A stretch of DNA of 64,000 nucleotides. Source: Schoenoplectus triqueter. Its lineage: Eukaryota > Streptophyta > Magnoliopsida > Poales > Cyperaceae. Made by a program: the position numbers and the translations under genes. Numbering within the stretch: the first letter of the stretch is position 1; each line of letters begins with the position of its first letter. The DNA lies in NCBI GenBank assembly GCA_964058805.1, contig CAXKVV010000626.1:62001-126000 (forward strand). Direction: 5' to 3'. Shown here in pieces: positions 27,366 through 39,899 of this stretch. The notes beneath the pieces are model-generated. The model saw only the letters and a list, made by a program, of their open reading frames with translations, had not been told where the DNA came from and did not search any database.

Positions 27366-27480
27366 GACTGAGTTTAAAACTCAGCTTCAGGTGTATTGGG
27401 CCGAGTTTAAAACTCAGTCCAAACACTTGTAATTTTCAAAACGTATAAAAAAAATACCGGACTCGAATTTCAAATTCGGA
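27366..27480. repeat. Odd-length palindromic words near the MULE relic
   Basis: CTGAGTTT-A-AAACTCAG (27368-27384) is perfect around one central base. GAGTTT-A-AAACTC recurs at 27403-27415, and CGAATTT-C-AAATTCG occurs at about 27463-27477, just after the spacer TAAAAAAAATACCGGA. The spacer and word layout resemble the arrays at 48.4 and 60.3 kb. Confidence 0.6.
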
Positions 27481-27489
27481 CTAGTAAAT

Positions 27490-29200
27490 AGTGCAACTTT
27501 TTCATAGGTCCGATCACTTTGTCACTTTGGTCGAGTGTGGGATTAAAATATAAATCCCACCTGTAGCACTCTTCTTCACATTCTGCTTGTGACAAGACAA
27601 CTAGATGGGGATCTAGAAAATTTAAATTGAAGAAATCCGCACCGGCAAACTTAATTTCCATCAAAATATAACGTAGGGATAATTATTATCCATAATAAAT
27701 GGTTTGGAAAAATATTAGTCATATTGCAACTGACGTAGATATTAAATCTTATAATAAATTATAACTCACAATAAACTATTTGAAAAAAACATATATAGCA
27801 GCTGATAAACATTGGGTGGCTAAAAAAATTAAGGGGGAAAAATTTAGCAAGTGTTCATTTGTTATGGGATTTCATGGGATGACATTGTATGAGTATGGGA
27901 ACCCACAAATCGCTTTATAGGAACCCACACCTATGGGAATGATTGTGTAATGTACAAAATGGATATTCAGTTATCTTGTGTAAATTATTGTGCGAAAATA
28001 TGTTTTTTTTTATTTGAAAAAAGTCAGAAAAAACTAATGTTAATATCAATAATCATATTTATTATAATTATTATTTTATTTTTATGAAAATTGTTGTGGG
28101 AAAACATTAGTCAGAAAAAAACTAATGTCAGTAGTAATAAATATTTTATTTACTAAAAATATATTAAAAAATAAATTTATAATGTACATCACAAAATTAT
28201 GAAAATAGTGATTACTAAGAACTCATTTATTGTTTGGTCGTATATCTTCTATTTTAAAATAATAAATTACACGATGTGAAAATTATAATGGGATATAACT
28301 CTAAAATCAATACTTTCAATATATTATGTTACTAATATGAGACGCAAATACATTAGAAAAATAATAAAAATAAATGATTTTTCGAGAAAGCGTCAACGAT
28401 TAAACTAAATATATATAATTTAAGGTATAAATTTTAAATATAATATAATATGATGTACTTGAGAAGGAAAGACGTGCTCTTAATTTGATTTGTATATAAA
28501 AGTTTTTCCATACAATGATTTTTGTCTCAATTATTAAGTAGAAGAATATAAATAAAAGATAAACAACAAGCAGAAAATAAAATAGTTGGGAAAAAACTCA
28601 ATGGGAGCTAATGGTTTTTTATTGTAGGTCTGTTTTATAGTAAAAACTGATCTTTATATTTAGTTTTTTAAAATATTAATATCTTCTCTTAGTATTACTT
28701 AGAATTTTAACCCATAAAATAATAAAATAGATGAGAAATAAAATGGAAACAAATCCCAAATCCCGGCTTGGAAGAAAAATGATACCGAAGAACGGTGTCT
28801 TGGAATAATTTCCAGCCGACTTAATTTTCCCTCGCATTCCCAAGCGATGGGATGGGGCCGAAACCGAAAGGCACTTATACAGTTTACTGTTTACTGGTCA
28901 CGCCTCTGCGATATATTAAACCTGATACAGTCATTAACACCACATAAATACATAATAAATATGCATTATCAAATTGGACCCCATAAAATTAAATAATCGA
29001 GAAGCAAACCTTGAAAAGTTGTAAATCCTCTTTTACACAATTTGAATGATGCAGGGTTCTCCTCAGAAAGATCAGACTTAGAATTCAATCTCACTCTATA
29101 AACCTCGAGTCCCTGTCCTTGATCAATTCAGTTTTGTTTCAATCAGCCAAATTGCTTCCATTTTCTCTCTCCTTTTATGCAATAATAATAGCAGATTTGT
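27490..29200. other. AT-rich intergenic region upstream of XEG113
   Basis: No gene recognised. A minus-strand open frame at 27664-27470 has no family resemblance. From 27850 to 28750 the DNA is AT-rich and unstructured. From about 29080 the sequence becomes CT-rich, fitting the XEG113 promoter and leader. Confidence 0.4.
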
Positions 29201-29307
29201 TTTCCTCTCTCTGATCCTCGCCTTCTCCGATGAATCCCGACCCCTCTCTCGCGTTCCATTTGTGACAGTAGAGACTTAACAGGAATGTTTGCTTGTGGAG
29301 GCTGGGA

Positions 29308-32300
29308 ATGGCGATTCTTAGTCGGTGCAACGAGACGAAACCGATATTTGTCGGCATCTACTCAATCCTGTCAGCTGGAATCCTCCTCTCCGTTTTCTTC
29401 ATCGTCTCCAGTCTCTACTCCTCGGGTTACACCCCGTTCTCTCCTTTCAGCTCCGCTTCTTCGTCCTCTTCATGTAAGATTGCTTTTTTATCTTTTGGTA
29501 TTTTGTTATACTGATTGACCTGCCAATTTGATGGATGATGTTCACTTGATCTCTCCATCTCGTGTGTAGTTAAAGTTATATCGGTTTCGAACCGAAATTT
29601 TTATAGTCGTATCGTTCAAGTCACCACTTGATCTGCGGAAAAGATAAAATCTTGACTATGCTCAACTGTTGGAAACTCCTGGTCATACTAAAATTATTTC
29701 GATTCAGTATATGTATTTTTTTAATTCAAATTCAGTATTTTTGGCCAAATAGGTTTGCGCACTTGGTTATTGGTACCATTTGAGTTTGAAGAGCTTAGGC
29801 TACTTGCAACTGGAATTGAATTCCTTAATATTCAATTTAAGTCATCTGCAATGAAACGAGCTTTAAAAAAAAGTTAAAGCAATTGATGATTTGTGCACAA
29901 TTTTCACCTACGTTTTCCCTTTGCAATAATACCCATGATTTTGTCTTATCTGCAACAAGTAGTTGATATCAATAAACTGATACCTGAGATATCTCGAGTT
30001 TTCTTTTTCCTGAAACAATCAACCCTTTAGTAAGTTGGAAATATAGATTCCTTGATATTTTTTTCAGATTTATTTCCTAAACTACAAATGGAAGTAAAGA
30101 AAGAGCTGAGCTGTTTAATATTTCTCTAAATTAGTTACTGTACATTCGTTTATTGGGCTGATTTAGTCAATTTTTGAAACAATAAGTGTTTTTAGTAACT
30201 GTTTTGAAAATAATGCCAAAGCAGTGGGTGTTCATTGCAAGAATAGTGAATGCTTGGTGGCTTTTTTAAACAAGGGCCCTTTTAGCTATATGCTGCTTGA
30301 TGAAATTCAGATATCAATTTGTTTATTTGCAATTCAGTAGGAAGAAGAGGCAAAACATCACCATTGCTGACTGATGCTATCTCAAATGAAGGGAGGAACA
30401 ATGATAGCACCTCAAGCAAAGATAGATATACTGTGTTGAAACCGGAAAACACAACACCTATATGGAAGTTACCGACCAACAGTAAATTTCCAAAGCTGGA
30501 GGAATTTAAACTCACAGAAGTTATGGTCAGAAGTCGTGCCAAAGATAATGTTATCATTGTTACCTTCGGGAACTATGCATTTATGGACTTCATTTTGAAC
30601 TGGGTGAAGCATTTGACTGATCTTCATGTATTTAATCTGCTAGTTGGTAATTGTTCTCATTTTTCTACTTATTTGTTTCTTTCTCCGCATATACGTGTAT
30701 CAAGACAAGGGATTGCCTAAGTTGTTGGGTTGCACTATTACGAGGCTGTCACCACATCAACCCAGTGCACCTGTCCAATACAGTTTCTCTCTCAGAAATT
30801 ATGAAATCCATCAACACACTTTTTTTTTACTGATGGTAACAGCTACTGTAGAAGTTACATTGTATAAAGTATGAGAAAACAGGATCCAGTTATTTTGTTA
30901 CATAATTTAAAGATGAAGTGCCAGATGCTATTTGCAAATAAGTTTAAACATTAGGGGTCTACTTCCAAAACAAAAGGTTAAATACAAGGGTTAACATGCA
31001 AACCTCCATATTGCTAGCATAGATAGTTCATCATAAAATGATGAATGCACAGGTGCAATGGACAGGAAACTGCTAGAGGCATTGTACTGGAAAGGTGTGC
31101 CAGTATTTGATATGGGAAGCAACATGATCACTGAAGATGCAGGGTGGGGCTCTCCTACGTTTCACAAAATGGGAAGAGAGAAGGTCTTTCTAATTAATGC
31201 CATGCTACCATTCGGTATTGAGTTGCTTATGTGTGATACCGATATGGTCTGGTTGAAGGTAAAAAAACACATTCCTTTTTCTTCTTGCTTTTCTTTTTTA
31301 AAAACTGAATGAGGCTTAATTTATTATAAAAGTTTATCACAAAAATGCTGCTCAATGCACCATGAAACCATAGTTTTGGGTCATTCTTTAGTTTTACCCC
31401 AGTGTCATTCTTCATTGGATTTGTTGGCAAAACACCTTCCTTCATCTGCCCTTGAAAATTTTAAATTGTACAACAAATTAAAAGGTTCATGCTAGGCCTG
31501 TTACTCCTCTCTAATCCTCCTGTTCCCTCCTCTACCCTTAAATTAAGATGCCCTCAGAAGAGAATGATGAAAATTAACGCAATTTATGTCATCAACTGTT
31601 TCTGAAATTAATTGTATTTTTTAAAGATGATTACTTATGCAGCAAAATATTCACAATTAACTGAAACAGAATCCACTACCATACATGGCAAGATATCCTG
31701 ATGCAGATATACTGACATCAAGCGACCAAGTGGTCCCCACTGTCACTGATGACAGCCTAGATGTCTGGCAAGAAGGTAACGGGTGGGTACATCATTGGAT
31801 AATTTACCATAATTTCTCATTGTATTTTTATAATTTTTTTGAAGCTCTTTGTTTGATGTGTGCAACAGTAACTGGTGCATACAACATTGGCATTTTCCAT
31901 TGGAGACCCACTGAGGCAGCTAAACAGCTAGCAAAAGAATGGAAAGAGCTTCTTGTATCAGATGACACGATATGGGACCAAAATGGTTTTAATGATCTGG
32001 TGCATAAGGTATTGGGGCCATCAGTACAAGATGTATCCACATCTGATGGTGGCCTTGTCTATGCATATGATGGAACCCTTAAATTGGGAATTCTTCCTGC
32101 TAGTATATTTTGTAGTGGCCATACTTACTTTGTCCAGGTACTACTTGTTACCTCTTGCTATGCGTGTTTATTGCTAATTCAACCATGCTGGTTAACGTGT
32201 CCTAATAATGTTGATTGTGGTTTAACTGGTCAGGTCAAACCTGATTGTTCAGTGCCTAATGTTAATTTTGTTTTTTTTTTTAAATTGTGAACATAAGAAG

Positions 32301-35300
32301 GACTGAACTTCCAACTAATTTTTGTTTAGATAAATACAAGAAAAATAAAAACTAAAATATAAAAGAATTCACTAAATTTAGCAGAATTCTTAACCATAGA
32401 TATGCAGTTCATATCAAGTCTGAATGAATGCATCTTTGAATAGACAATAAAATAATGAGATTTTATACCAGCTGTTATCACTTTAACTCTCAACAGCAGT
32501 CTATCCCAATTGTGCACACCAGTCAGATCTTATTATTCATCAATAGATAGTTATAAAAGAATGATATTCACTACAAACTAGTTTGACTTATAGGGACATC
32601 TTTGCAGGCTATGTACAAGCAGTTATGGTTAGAGCCATATGCTGTGCATACAACATTTCAGTATGCTGGTACTGAAGGAAAGAGACATAGGTTACGCGAG
32701 GCCATGCAATTCTTTGACCCCCCTTCCTATTATGATACTCCAGGTCTCTCTCTCTCTCTCTCTCATTGTCATGTATGTTTTCAAATAGAGATATTTATAT
32801 GCTTGTTTGAATTAACAGGAGGCTATATGTCATTTAAACCAAGGATACCGAAGAAGTTGTTACTAGATGGTGCTCATACTGTTAACTCTCATTTTGCCTT
32901 AGTCAATTACCAAGTAAATCTTTTTTCAATCCGGGAGTTTTCTTTAACCTACCATATGGCATGAACTGAATATCCAGCCTGAAAACATAGATGAGTGTTC
33001 ATTGTATGGCTAGTTAATTGGAGTTTATATTGCAGCTGAAACAAATACGGACTGCACTGGCTGTTGCTACTTTGTTGAAACGCACCCTTGTAAGTCGACT
33101 TAACAATTCATCACAATTATGTATCTCATGGTTGCAACTTACAAATTGCTAAAGAATGTTGAACTGAGTGATTAGGTGATGCCGTCTATATGGTGTAGAC
33201 TGGATCGGATGTGGTTTGGTCACCCGGGTATTATGGAAGGCACCTTGACCCGTCAACCTTTTCTATGCCCCATGGATCATGTTTTTGAGGTTATTTTACT
33301 AATCACTCCCTTCATTATCTTGATTCTTACAGGTTGTTTTGTTTAGAAGAAACCTCTGAACATATGCCAAAACATAAAAAAAACCGTGGATTTTTGTGAG
33401 AACCTCAAATGTTTACATGGACAAATAATACTCCTATAGAAATTTCATTGGATTTAAAAGTGAGTTATGTTGGACAAGTTTGCTCTTCTGCAAGTTTAAC
33501 ACCAAAAGTTGTTTTTCTGTCCATTTGAGAGAGTAATAAAATTTAGGAGCATCAGAGCAAGAACGGGAATATGGGATGAAAAGAAATTATTAAATAAGTG
33601 AAAGGATAAAGTTCCTAGTTTGTGGTTTAGTGAAAGCTTATTCTCGTACAATCCATATATGGTTTGGATGTACATATGGCTTGAATATCTGAGACATAAC
33701 ATATTTATTCTTTCTTTGCTATTTTTCATTCTTCTGATTGAGTTTGTTCTATATTCCTGTATTTCATGTTAAATCATGTTGCCTTTTCCAATGGGGTTAA
33801 AGTAACATATGTGTTTCTTGAAGAAAAGGGAAGACCCTTATTTTCTAGTCCCCAAAGTAATATACATTCATTCATTCCATGAAGTTTCAAATTTCTTATT
33901 ATCAGTCCCTAAACATTTTAATCTATAGTTTTATTTTGGTCTCTGCATCATCTTCTTGCCAAAACGGGGGATGGTGGACATGATTCCTAATAGCTTATAG
34001 TACTGAGTGTGGAGCAACCCTTGATGGATATCATTTAGTAAAAAAAATGTATATATATTTTTTTGGCTAAGTTTACTGTAGTACCACATGCTATGAACTT
34101 AGAATGTTCAGGTACCTAAGAAGAATCTTAAATATCTATGGACAAGAATAGGAGCTAAAAATGCTTAAGGATCATTTATGCATGTAGCCAAGTACTCAAA
34201 TTAATATAGAGTACTGTATTATTTTTCCCTCAAAGTGTGTACTGCTATCCATTCTAGAATTGCTTTACTTAATGAAATGCATGCACAGATCAATGTGATG
34301 CTCAAGAACCTTCCAGAGAGTGAGTTCGGTCCTCAGATTGACTTCCGAGAATACTCTTTCCTTCAAAATCCTTCCTTGCCAAAACATGTGAGTTTTCTGT
34401 TGCTGTCTAATTACAATACTATTAACTGGATAGTAAGTTTTGGTATTATTAAGAAATGATAAGTACAGATGTTTGGTCAAGGGAAGTCCTTGTGGTTTTA
34501 TTTGAATGTATACTTCCCTTTTTCAAGAGCATAAGCTTCAGAGAAAACAATGAAATGAGATGTTGCCTGCTTTTGCCTGCTTATTTGCCCCAGCAGAAAT
34601 ACTGAGGACTCATGACAAGAGTGACTCCACTTTCAGAAAAATTATTCATCAGATGACACCAGATATTTTAATGGAAACTATTTTCCCTTTTTGTTCTATA
34701 AACACTCAAATCTGCATCAATCTTCTAATTGATGTATCTTTATTCAGAAAAATGGAAGGGAACCCCTGTCAGCACTGAGACATGTTTAGTTATTTTTTAA
34801 TGAAACTATTTTACCAATAGGGGAATGGATTTTCTCGTTCTGGGCATAATTTCTCTCAGGCTTGCCCTTCAATCTCAGTATGTTCTATCAAGCGTGAAAT
34901 CTTTCCAACAAGTGTGAGCCCTGTACAAAAGATGCAGGTAACTTGGCATACTGGGAGTGTGCCAGTGAGCCTGGGGTGAAAAGTGTTTTGTGCCAAGGGA
35001 ACATGATGGTGGATGGTGGACCAAAATGATATAAATTGACATGTAATGGGATGTAAACAAAATTGTACCTTCAGGGGCTTCAAAAAGAAACGAGAAATTT
35101 AACTTTTAAGATCATTCATATAATTTTCTTTTCATTATGTGTTTACCAGGTAAAGGAATCCATACTAGAGGTTGACATATGCCAAAGAAACTCGTCCAAT
35201 TGCAATCCATCCAATATTACTAGAACAGATCAACAAGGTTTTCTTAATCTCCCCAAGAACAGTACCCAACATGAGGTACTACTTCTTTAATCCTCTCATA

Positions 35301-36142
35301 CCAAATTGTGCAACATGTATTTTTGCTCTGGACATAATTAAATATGAGCTTTCTTTTTTTTTTAATTTAACCAAAGATGTATTTCTGTGTTACATACATG
35401 CAATTAGTGGTGATAATTCAATTATACTATTAGATATTACTTGGTAGCCTAGTAAATTTTGGCATATATTTTGCTCGTGATAATGTAATTAAATAAGTAG
35501 ATATGAAAACTGTACTAAAACAAAAGAACCAGTGCATTAGAACAGAAAAGTACTGCATTTACTGAAAATTATTTGGCTCAGTTCAGCTCCATCAGAAACG
35601 GAACTGAATGAAAGACCTTTAACACTGTTATTTGTACTGTAGCTTGTGCAAATTTTCTCTCCCTACAAGGATTTCAAGGTCATACAGTTTTCATCGATGC
35701 TTGATGTATTTCAAGGTTTTTCAGACAAGGTAATCTACTGATTACTTTTTGCAGCAATATTATGTATCTTCGTACAGTGCTTCAAAATATTCTTTTTCAA
35801 AATGAGGGTACCTCAAATTGCATTTTTTCTGAAGTGAGAAAAGCCACCCCCCCCCCCCCCCAAAAAAAAAAAAAAAAAAAAAACCATTGAGATGGACAAT
35901 GAAGAAAGAGGCTGTTCATTTTGAGTAATTTAGATGTTTTCAATGAACTATTAGATTATATCATAATGCAGGAAATGGAGGCCAAATTTAGGAATAGAGT
36001 GCAAAGATATGTGGGGATATGGTGCTGTGTAATGTTGCGAGATCCAGGTCACATTTACTATGACATGTATTGGGATGAGAAACCAGCCTGGAAACCTGAA
36101 CCACCACGCTCTAGGCAAGATGACCATCCCCCTTGGGCTTAA
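29308..36142 (+). CDS. XEG113: XEG113-type arabinosyltransferase (GT77)
   Basis: Thirteen exons: 29308-29473, 30338-30646, 31053-31258, 31670-31775, 31869-32137, 32608-32743, 32819-32913, 33036-33089, 33176-33289, 34289-34387, 35150-35275, 35643-35729, 35972-36142. They total 1938 nt (645 aa), close to the Arabidopsis protein. XEG113 adds beta-arabinofuranose to hydroxyproline-linked arabinosides of extensins in the Golgi, affecting cell-wall extensibility. It is a type II membrane protein: a short basic N-terminus, one membrane span (about residues 12-36), a Ser-rich stem, then the GT77 domain from RAKDNVIIVTFGNYAFMDFI on. The metal-binding DXD is D-T-D at 220-222 in LMCDTDMVWLK. Other landmarks are GWGSPTFHKMGREKV, ARYPDADILTSSDQVVPTV, YNIGIFHWRPTEAAK and the C-terminal GHIYYDMYWDEKPAWKPEPP. 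The start at 29308 (MAILSRCNETKP) aligns with the family start. No lesion is seen. Confidence 0.94.
32745..32764. repeat. (TC)n microsatellite in XEG113 intron 6
   Basis: A TCTCTC run directly after the exon 6 donor, which supplies pyrimidines immediately downstream of the splice site. Confidence 0.9.
35847..35883. repeat. poly(C)-poly(A) run in XEG113 intron 12
   Basis: Fifteen Cs are followed directly by 22 As. Such a junction is prone to sequencing and assembly error, so its length should not be trusted. Confidence 0.9.
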
Positions 36143-36610
36143 CTGATGCATGCCTCTGCCTTCATGCATATTTGACACAATTATATGTAGGTTTTCTGAT
36201 TTAGGATTACAGAGCAATTCATTCTCTTTTCCATTGAATATATTCAGAAATCACTTGATACTATCTTTCTTGCCTCGAGCTCTCTTTGAATACACAGAGA
36301 TGTTCAGGTGAAATCAATCAGTAATTGCAACTGAACAGATCCAAGGTTTTCAAATGGAGATGGGTCCCTCTTTATTGCTGTCAGAATAGAGATATCCATA
36401 ATAACTATGTTGTTGAGGCACTAGTGAGTACTGAATAGTGAATTAGTGATAGAGTGCTTCATGCATTGATAATAGATGGATACAAGAATGTACCTTTTAT
36501 TTTTAATATTTATGAACGACCTTCGTCCTTTCTTTTCTTGTTAATTTCTAGTATTTCTAAAATTAAGATTTTATTTCTAGAATTATATTTTTACAGAAAA
36601 TTACTTTTTT

Positions 36611-36613
<3 letters not shown>
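36143..36613. other. XEG113 3' flank
   Basis: Probable 3'UTR to about 36260, then unstructured AT-rich sequence up to the first (TA)n run. No gene. Confidence 0.5.
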
Positions 36614-36640
<27 letters not shown>

Positions 36641-36645
<5 letters not shown>

Positions 36646-37036
36646 AAAATTAACGTGCTTGTAAGAGTACAGAGCTCTTATATGATTCTAACTCAAAAAG
36701 TATATCAAATGATTTTTAAGTTTTTATTTTTTCTCTCATTTAATTTTTCATATTGAAATTTTATAGGTGAGATGTTGAGTTTTTTAAGTTACTATTTTTA
36801 ATTTTTAAAAATAATATATAAATATTAAATATTTTATTATTATTTTAGAACTAATTTTTAAAAATTAAAATACTAACATAAAAAACTTGAAATTTCTTAA
36901 ATTTTTGTATCCCATAAGATTTTCATATGAAGAATATAATGAAAGTGATAAATTAAAACTTGAATATCATTTGATGCATTTTTTGAATTAGAATTACGGA
37001 GATGCTCTATGCTCATAGGAGCATGCTAGTTTTACT
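36641..37036. mobile_element. Palindromic (TA)n-associated MITE, family A, copy 1
   Basis: A long imperfect palindrome entered from a (TA)n run (36614-36641). Its ends read AGAATAAAATTAACGTGCTT and, from the other strand, AGTAAAACTAGCATGCTCC. Inner words such as ATATCAAATGAT and CTCATTTAAT return inverted near the right end. A palindrome embedded in TA microsatellites resembles Micron-type MITEs of rice; that name is a comparison, not a proven family. Confidence 0.65.
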
Positions 37037-37051
37037 ATATAGAGAGATAAA

Positions 37052-37449
37052 GATTATTGTAAAAATATTTGTATTTGAGGTGATATATAAATGCGTCAAA
37101 AAATATATTTTAAAATCTAAAAAAATTTAATTTATGGTTTTTATTAAATTCTTCATATGAAAACTTTATATGATACAAAAATTTGAAACATTTTGAATTT
37201 TTTTAAGTCATCCTTTTGAATTTCTAAAAAAACAATCATAAAAATAATAATAAATATTCAATGTTTGTGTTTTTTTTTTAAATTCAAAAGAGTGGTTTGA
37301 AAAAATTTAAAATGCTCTAAATTTTTGTATCATGTAAAATTTTCATATGAAGAACTTAATGGAAATTATAAATTAAAATTTTTAAGATTTTAAAAAATAT
37401 TTTTTGATGCATTTGCATATCGACTGAAATGCAAACGTTTTTTAAATGG
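37052..37449. mobile_element. Palindromic MITE, family C, copy 1 (right end truncated)
   Basis: Starts TATTGTAAAAATATTTGTATTT and ends inverted with GAAATGCAAACGTTTTT. The same palindrome with hAT insertion occurs at 38598-39348. The right end runs directly into a half copy of family B. Confidence 0.55.
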
Positions 37450-37680
37450 TTACAAAGTTTGTTGATCTAACGATTTTTACACCATCCAAAATTAGTAATT
37501 TTGTATCTATCTAAAAAATAGCAAAGAGTTTAAAAAATATATATATAATTTGATCTTCAAAGATATTTCAATATGAAGATCACGTTCAATTGTTTGGATC
37601 CGTCGTTTGAACTTTGAAATTTGAGATACGGGCGCAAAACACAGAATGTTTTGTGCTTCGTGAAGCATCATAGCCTCACA
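37450..37680. mobile_element. Half copy of palindromic MITE family B
   Basis: The block GATCTTCAAAGATATTTCAA, then GAAGATCACGTTCAATTG and TTTGTGCTTCGTGAAGC, matches the right arm of the complete family B element at 38171-38560. The left arm is missing. Similar half copies are at about 55185-55328 and 56285-56440. Confidence 0.55.
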
Positions 37681-37682
37681 CA

Positions 37683-37759
<77 letters not shown>
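37683..37759. repeat. (TC)n(TA)n compound microsatellite
   Basis: About 20 bp of TC followed by about 58 bp of TA (37702-37759), lying exactly between half element B and family A copy 2. Confidence 0.95.
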
Positions 37760-37762
<3 letters not shown>

Positions 37763-38125
37763 AAACTAGCGTGCTTCTAAAAATACAGAGCTCCTTCATG
37801 ATTCTAGCTTAAAAAGTATATCAAATGATCTCCAAATTATTATCACTTTCATTAAATTTTTTATATTGAAATCTTATGGGTACAAAAATTTAGGATGTTT
37901 TGAGTTTTCTAAATCGCTCTTTTTAATTTTTGAAAATAATATATATTTTATTATTATTTTTAGAGTTGATTTTCAAAGATTGAAAAAAGAGTGACTTAGA
38001 AAAGTTGAAATACCCAAAATTTTTGTACCCCATAAGATTTCAATGTTAAGAATTTAATGAGAGTGATAAATCAAAATTTTGAAATTATTTGATATATTTT
38101 TTGAGCTAGAACACTCTAACTTTAC
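37759..38125. mobile_element. Palindromic (TA)n-associated MITE, family A, copy 2
   Basis: Begins AGTAAAACTAGCGTGCTTCT directly after (TA)n. It ends with the reverse complement of AGTAAAGTTAGAGTGTTCTA just before (AT)n at 38133-38151. Arms carry inverted copies of TATCAAATGATCTC, CTTTCATTAAAT and TACAAAAATTTAGG. Confidence 0.65.
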
Positions 38126-38132
38126 TCTCTCC

Positions 38133-38170
<38 letters not shown>

Positions 38171-38560
38171 GTGTGCTAATGTACTTTATAAAGCACAAAA
38201 TACTTCACGCTTATATCTCATGTTTTGAAATTCAAATGAACGATCCAAACCGTTAAATATGATCTTCATATAAAAATCTCCTTGGTGATCAAATTTTTTT
38301 TTTTTGGATTTTTTTACTATTTTTTTGAAGGGCTACAAAATTCATTGATCTGACGTCGTCTGAACCATTCAATAACAATGATTTTCTAACCCTTTAAATA
38401 AGTAGCAAAAAAATTTCAAAAAATATAGAATTTGATCACCAAAGAGATTTTGATATGAAGATCATATTTAACGGTTTGGATCGTCTATTTGAATTTTAAA
38501 ATATGAGATATAAGCGTGAAGTACGAAATATTTTGTGTTTCATAAAGCACATTAGCACAC
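38171..38560. mobile_element. Palindromic (TA)n-associated MITE, family B, complete (390 bp)
   Basis: The ends GTGTGCTAATGTACTTTATA and, from the right, GTGTGCTAATGTGCTTTATG match closely, and inverted similarity continues for about 130 bp on each side (GATCCAAACCGTTAAATATG... and its complement). It is flanked left by (AT)n(GA)n (38133-38170) and right by (TA)n(GA)n (38562-38589). The central loop is about 120 bp and has no coding content. Confidence 0.7.
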
Positions 38561-38597
38561 CTATATATATATATATAGAGAGAGAGAGATATATATA

Positions 38598-39348
38598 CTA
38601 TTGTGAAAATGTTTGTATTTCAACTGATATGTAAGCGAATAAAAAAATATATTTAAAATATTAAAAAATTTAATTTATGATTTTCATTAAATTCTTCATA
38701 TGAAAACCTTATGGGATGCAAAAATTTGGAGTGTGTTGTTTTTTCAAAAATTCAAAAGAGTGGCTTAAAAAACTCAAAACACCCGAAATTTTTGTATCCT
38801 ACAAGGTTTTTATATGAAGAATTTAATGGAAACCATAAATTAAAATTTTTGAGGTTTTAAAATATAATTTTTGAACTGTTTATATATCGGCTAGGGGTGT
38901 CAATTATTGACCCGACCCGACATGACCCGAAGATAAATGGGTCAGGTATGAGTTTAATTTTTTTGACTCAAATCTAATCGGGTCGGGTTCGGGTCAACCC
39001 AACCCGACCCGATTAATTATATTTTTTGAAATATTTTATGATTTAGTACTAATTAAAACTTAAATATACACTAATTAAGATTGATTATAAATTAATTAAT
39101 ATTTAATTGCTTAAAATTATATAAAAATAATTAATAATTAATTAATTATTTTACACGGATCGGGTCGGATCGACCCGTGACCCGATCGGTTCGGGTATGG
39201 GTCAATATTTTTTGACCGAATTTAATCGGGTCGGGTCAAGAAAAATTATAAAATAATATGACCTGACCCGAACCCGATTCAAACCCGACCCATTGACACC
39301 CCTAATATCGACTGAAATGCAAACATTTTCACAATAATCAACTCGTCT
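38598..39348. mobile_element. Palindromic MITE, family C, copy 2, split by a hAT-like insertion
   Basis: The left end CTATTGTGAAAATGTTTGTATT is mirrored at the right by CATTTTCACAATA (39324-39336). (TA)n lies on both sides (38588-38597 and 39349-39363). The right arm is interrupted at ATATCGRC by the element at 38892-39304; joining the flanks restores a palindrome of about 330 bp. Confidence 0.65.
38892..39304. mobile_element. Non-autonomous hAT-like element nested in family C (413 bp)
   Basis: Perfect 13-bp inverted ends TAGGGGTGTCAAT / ATTGACACCCCTA. The flanking octamers ATATCGGC (38884-38891) and ATATCGAC (39305-39312) match at 7 of 8 positions, the hAT TSD length. The inside is rich in GACCCGACCCG / CGGGTCGGGTC near both ends, as in many plant hAT-like repeats. 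No transposase sequence. Confidence 0.82.
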
Positions 39349-39899
39349 ATATATATATATATAATAATAACATGACTGTCAATGGTGTGAATTTGTGATC
39401 ACTGTAGTATATTCTTTGCTTAATTAAGACATGAGGATTTTACTTTTAGCACAGTTAGGAGGGTCTACAGATGTAATTTGAATATTTATATAAATTTAAT
39501 AGCCTCTGAAAACTTAAGGCATTAGTGAAGCATTTTTCAGTTCACTGCTTATATATATACAAAAATCGCACTAGGAAACCTATGCTGTGCAAAAATTCCT
39601 TTGTATATACTTGCACCAAAACTTGCTAAAATTGCTAAAATAAATTTGAAAGAACCAATTTATCTAGCTAACGAGAAAAAATACTCATGATTCACAAGAT
39701 CGTAAAGATCAAAAAAGAAAAGAGTAAAAACCACAATTATAAAACTAGATATTTTATTAAAAAAAGATAATTACTTTTTGCATTTAATAAGAGAGAATTG
39801 AAGGAAGTTGTATGGATGAATACCTGTCAAATAGAGTGTCGTTCAGAAGAGCTGTCCAAGTGCGAAGCGAACTGCAGTGTTAGTACTTAATATGGTTTT

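Noticed and set aside
29285..29518. Alternative plus-strand frame starting MFACGGWEWRFL
   Set aside because: It is a shadow frame over XEG113 exon 1; the other frame matches the XEG113 N-terminus and splices in phase.
37621..37812. Frame with repeated YIYIYI
   Set aside because: It is the translation of the (TA)n microsatellite.
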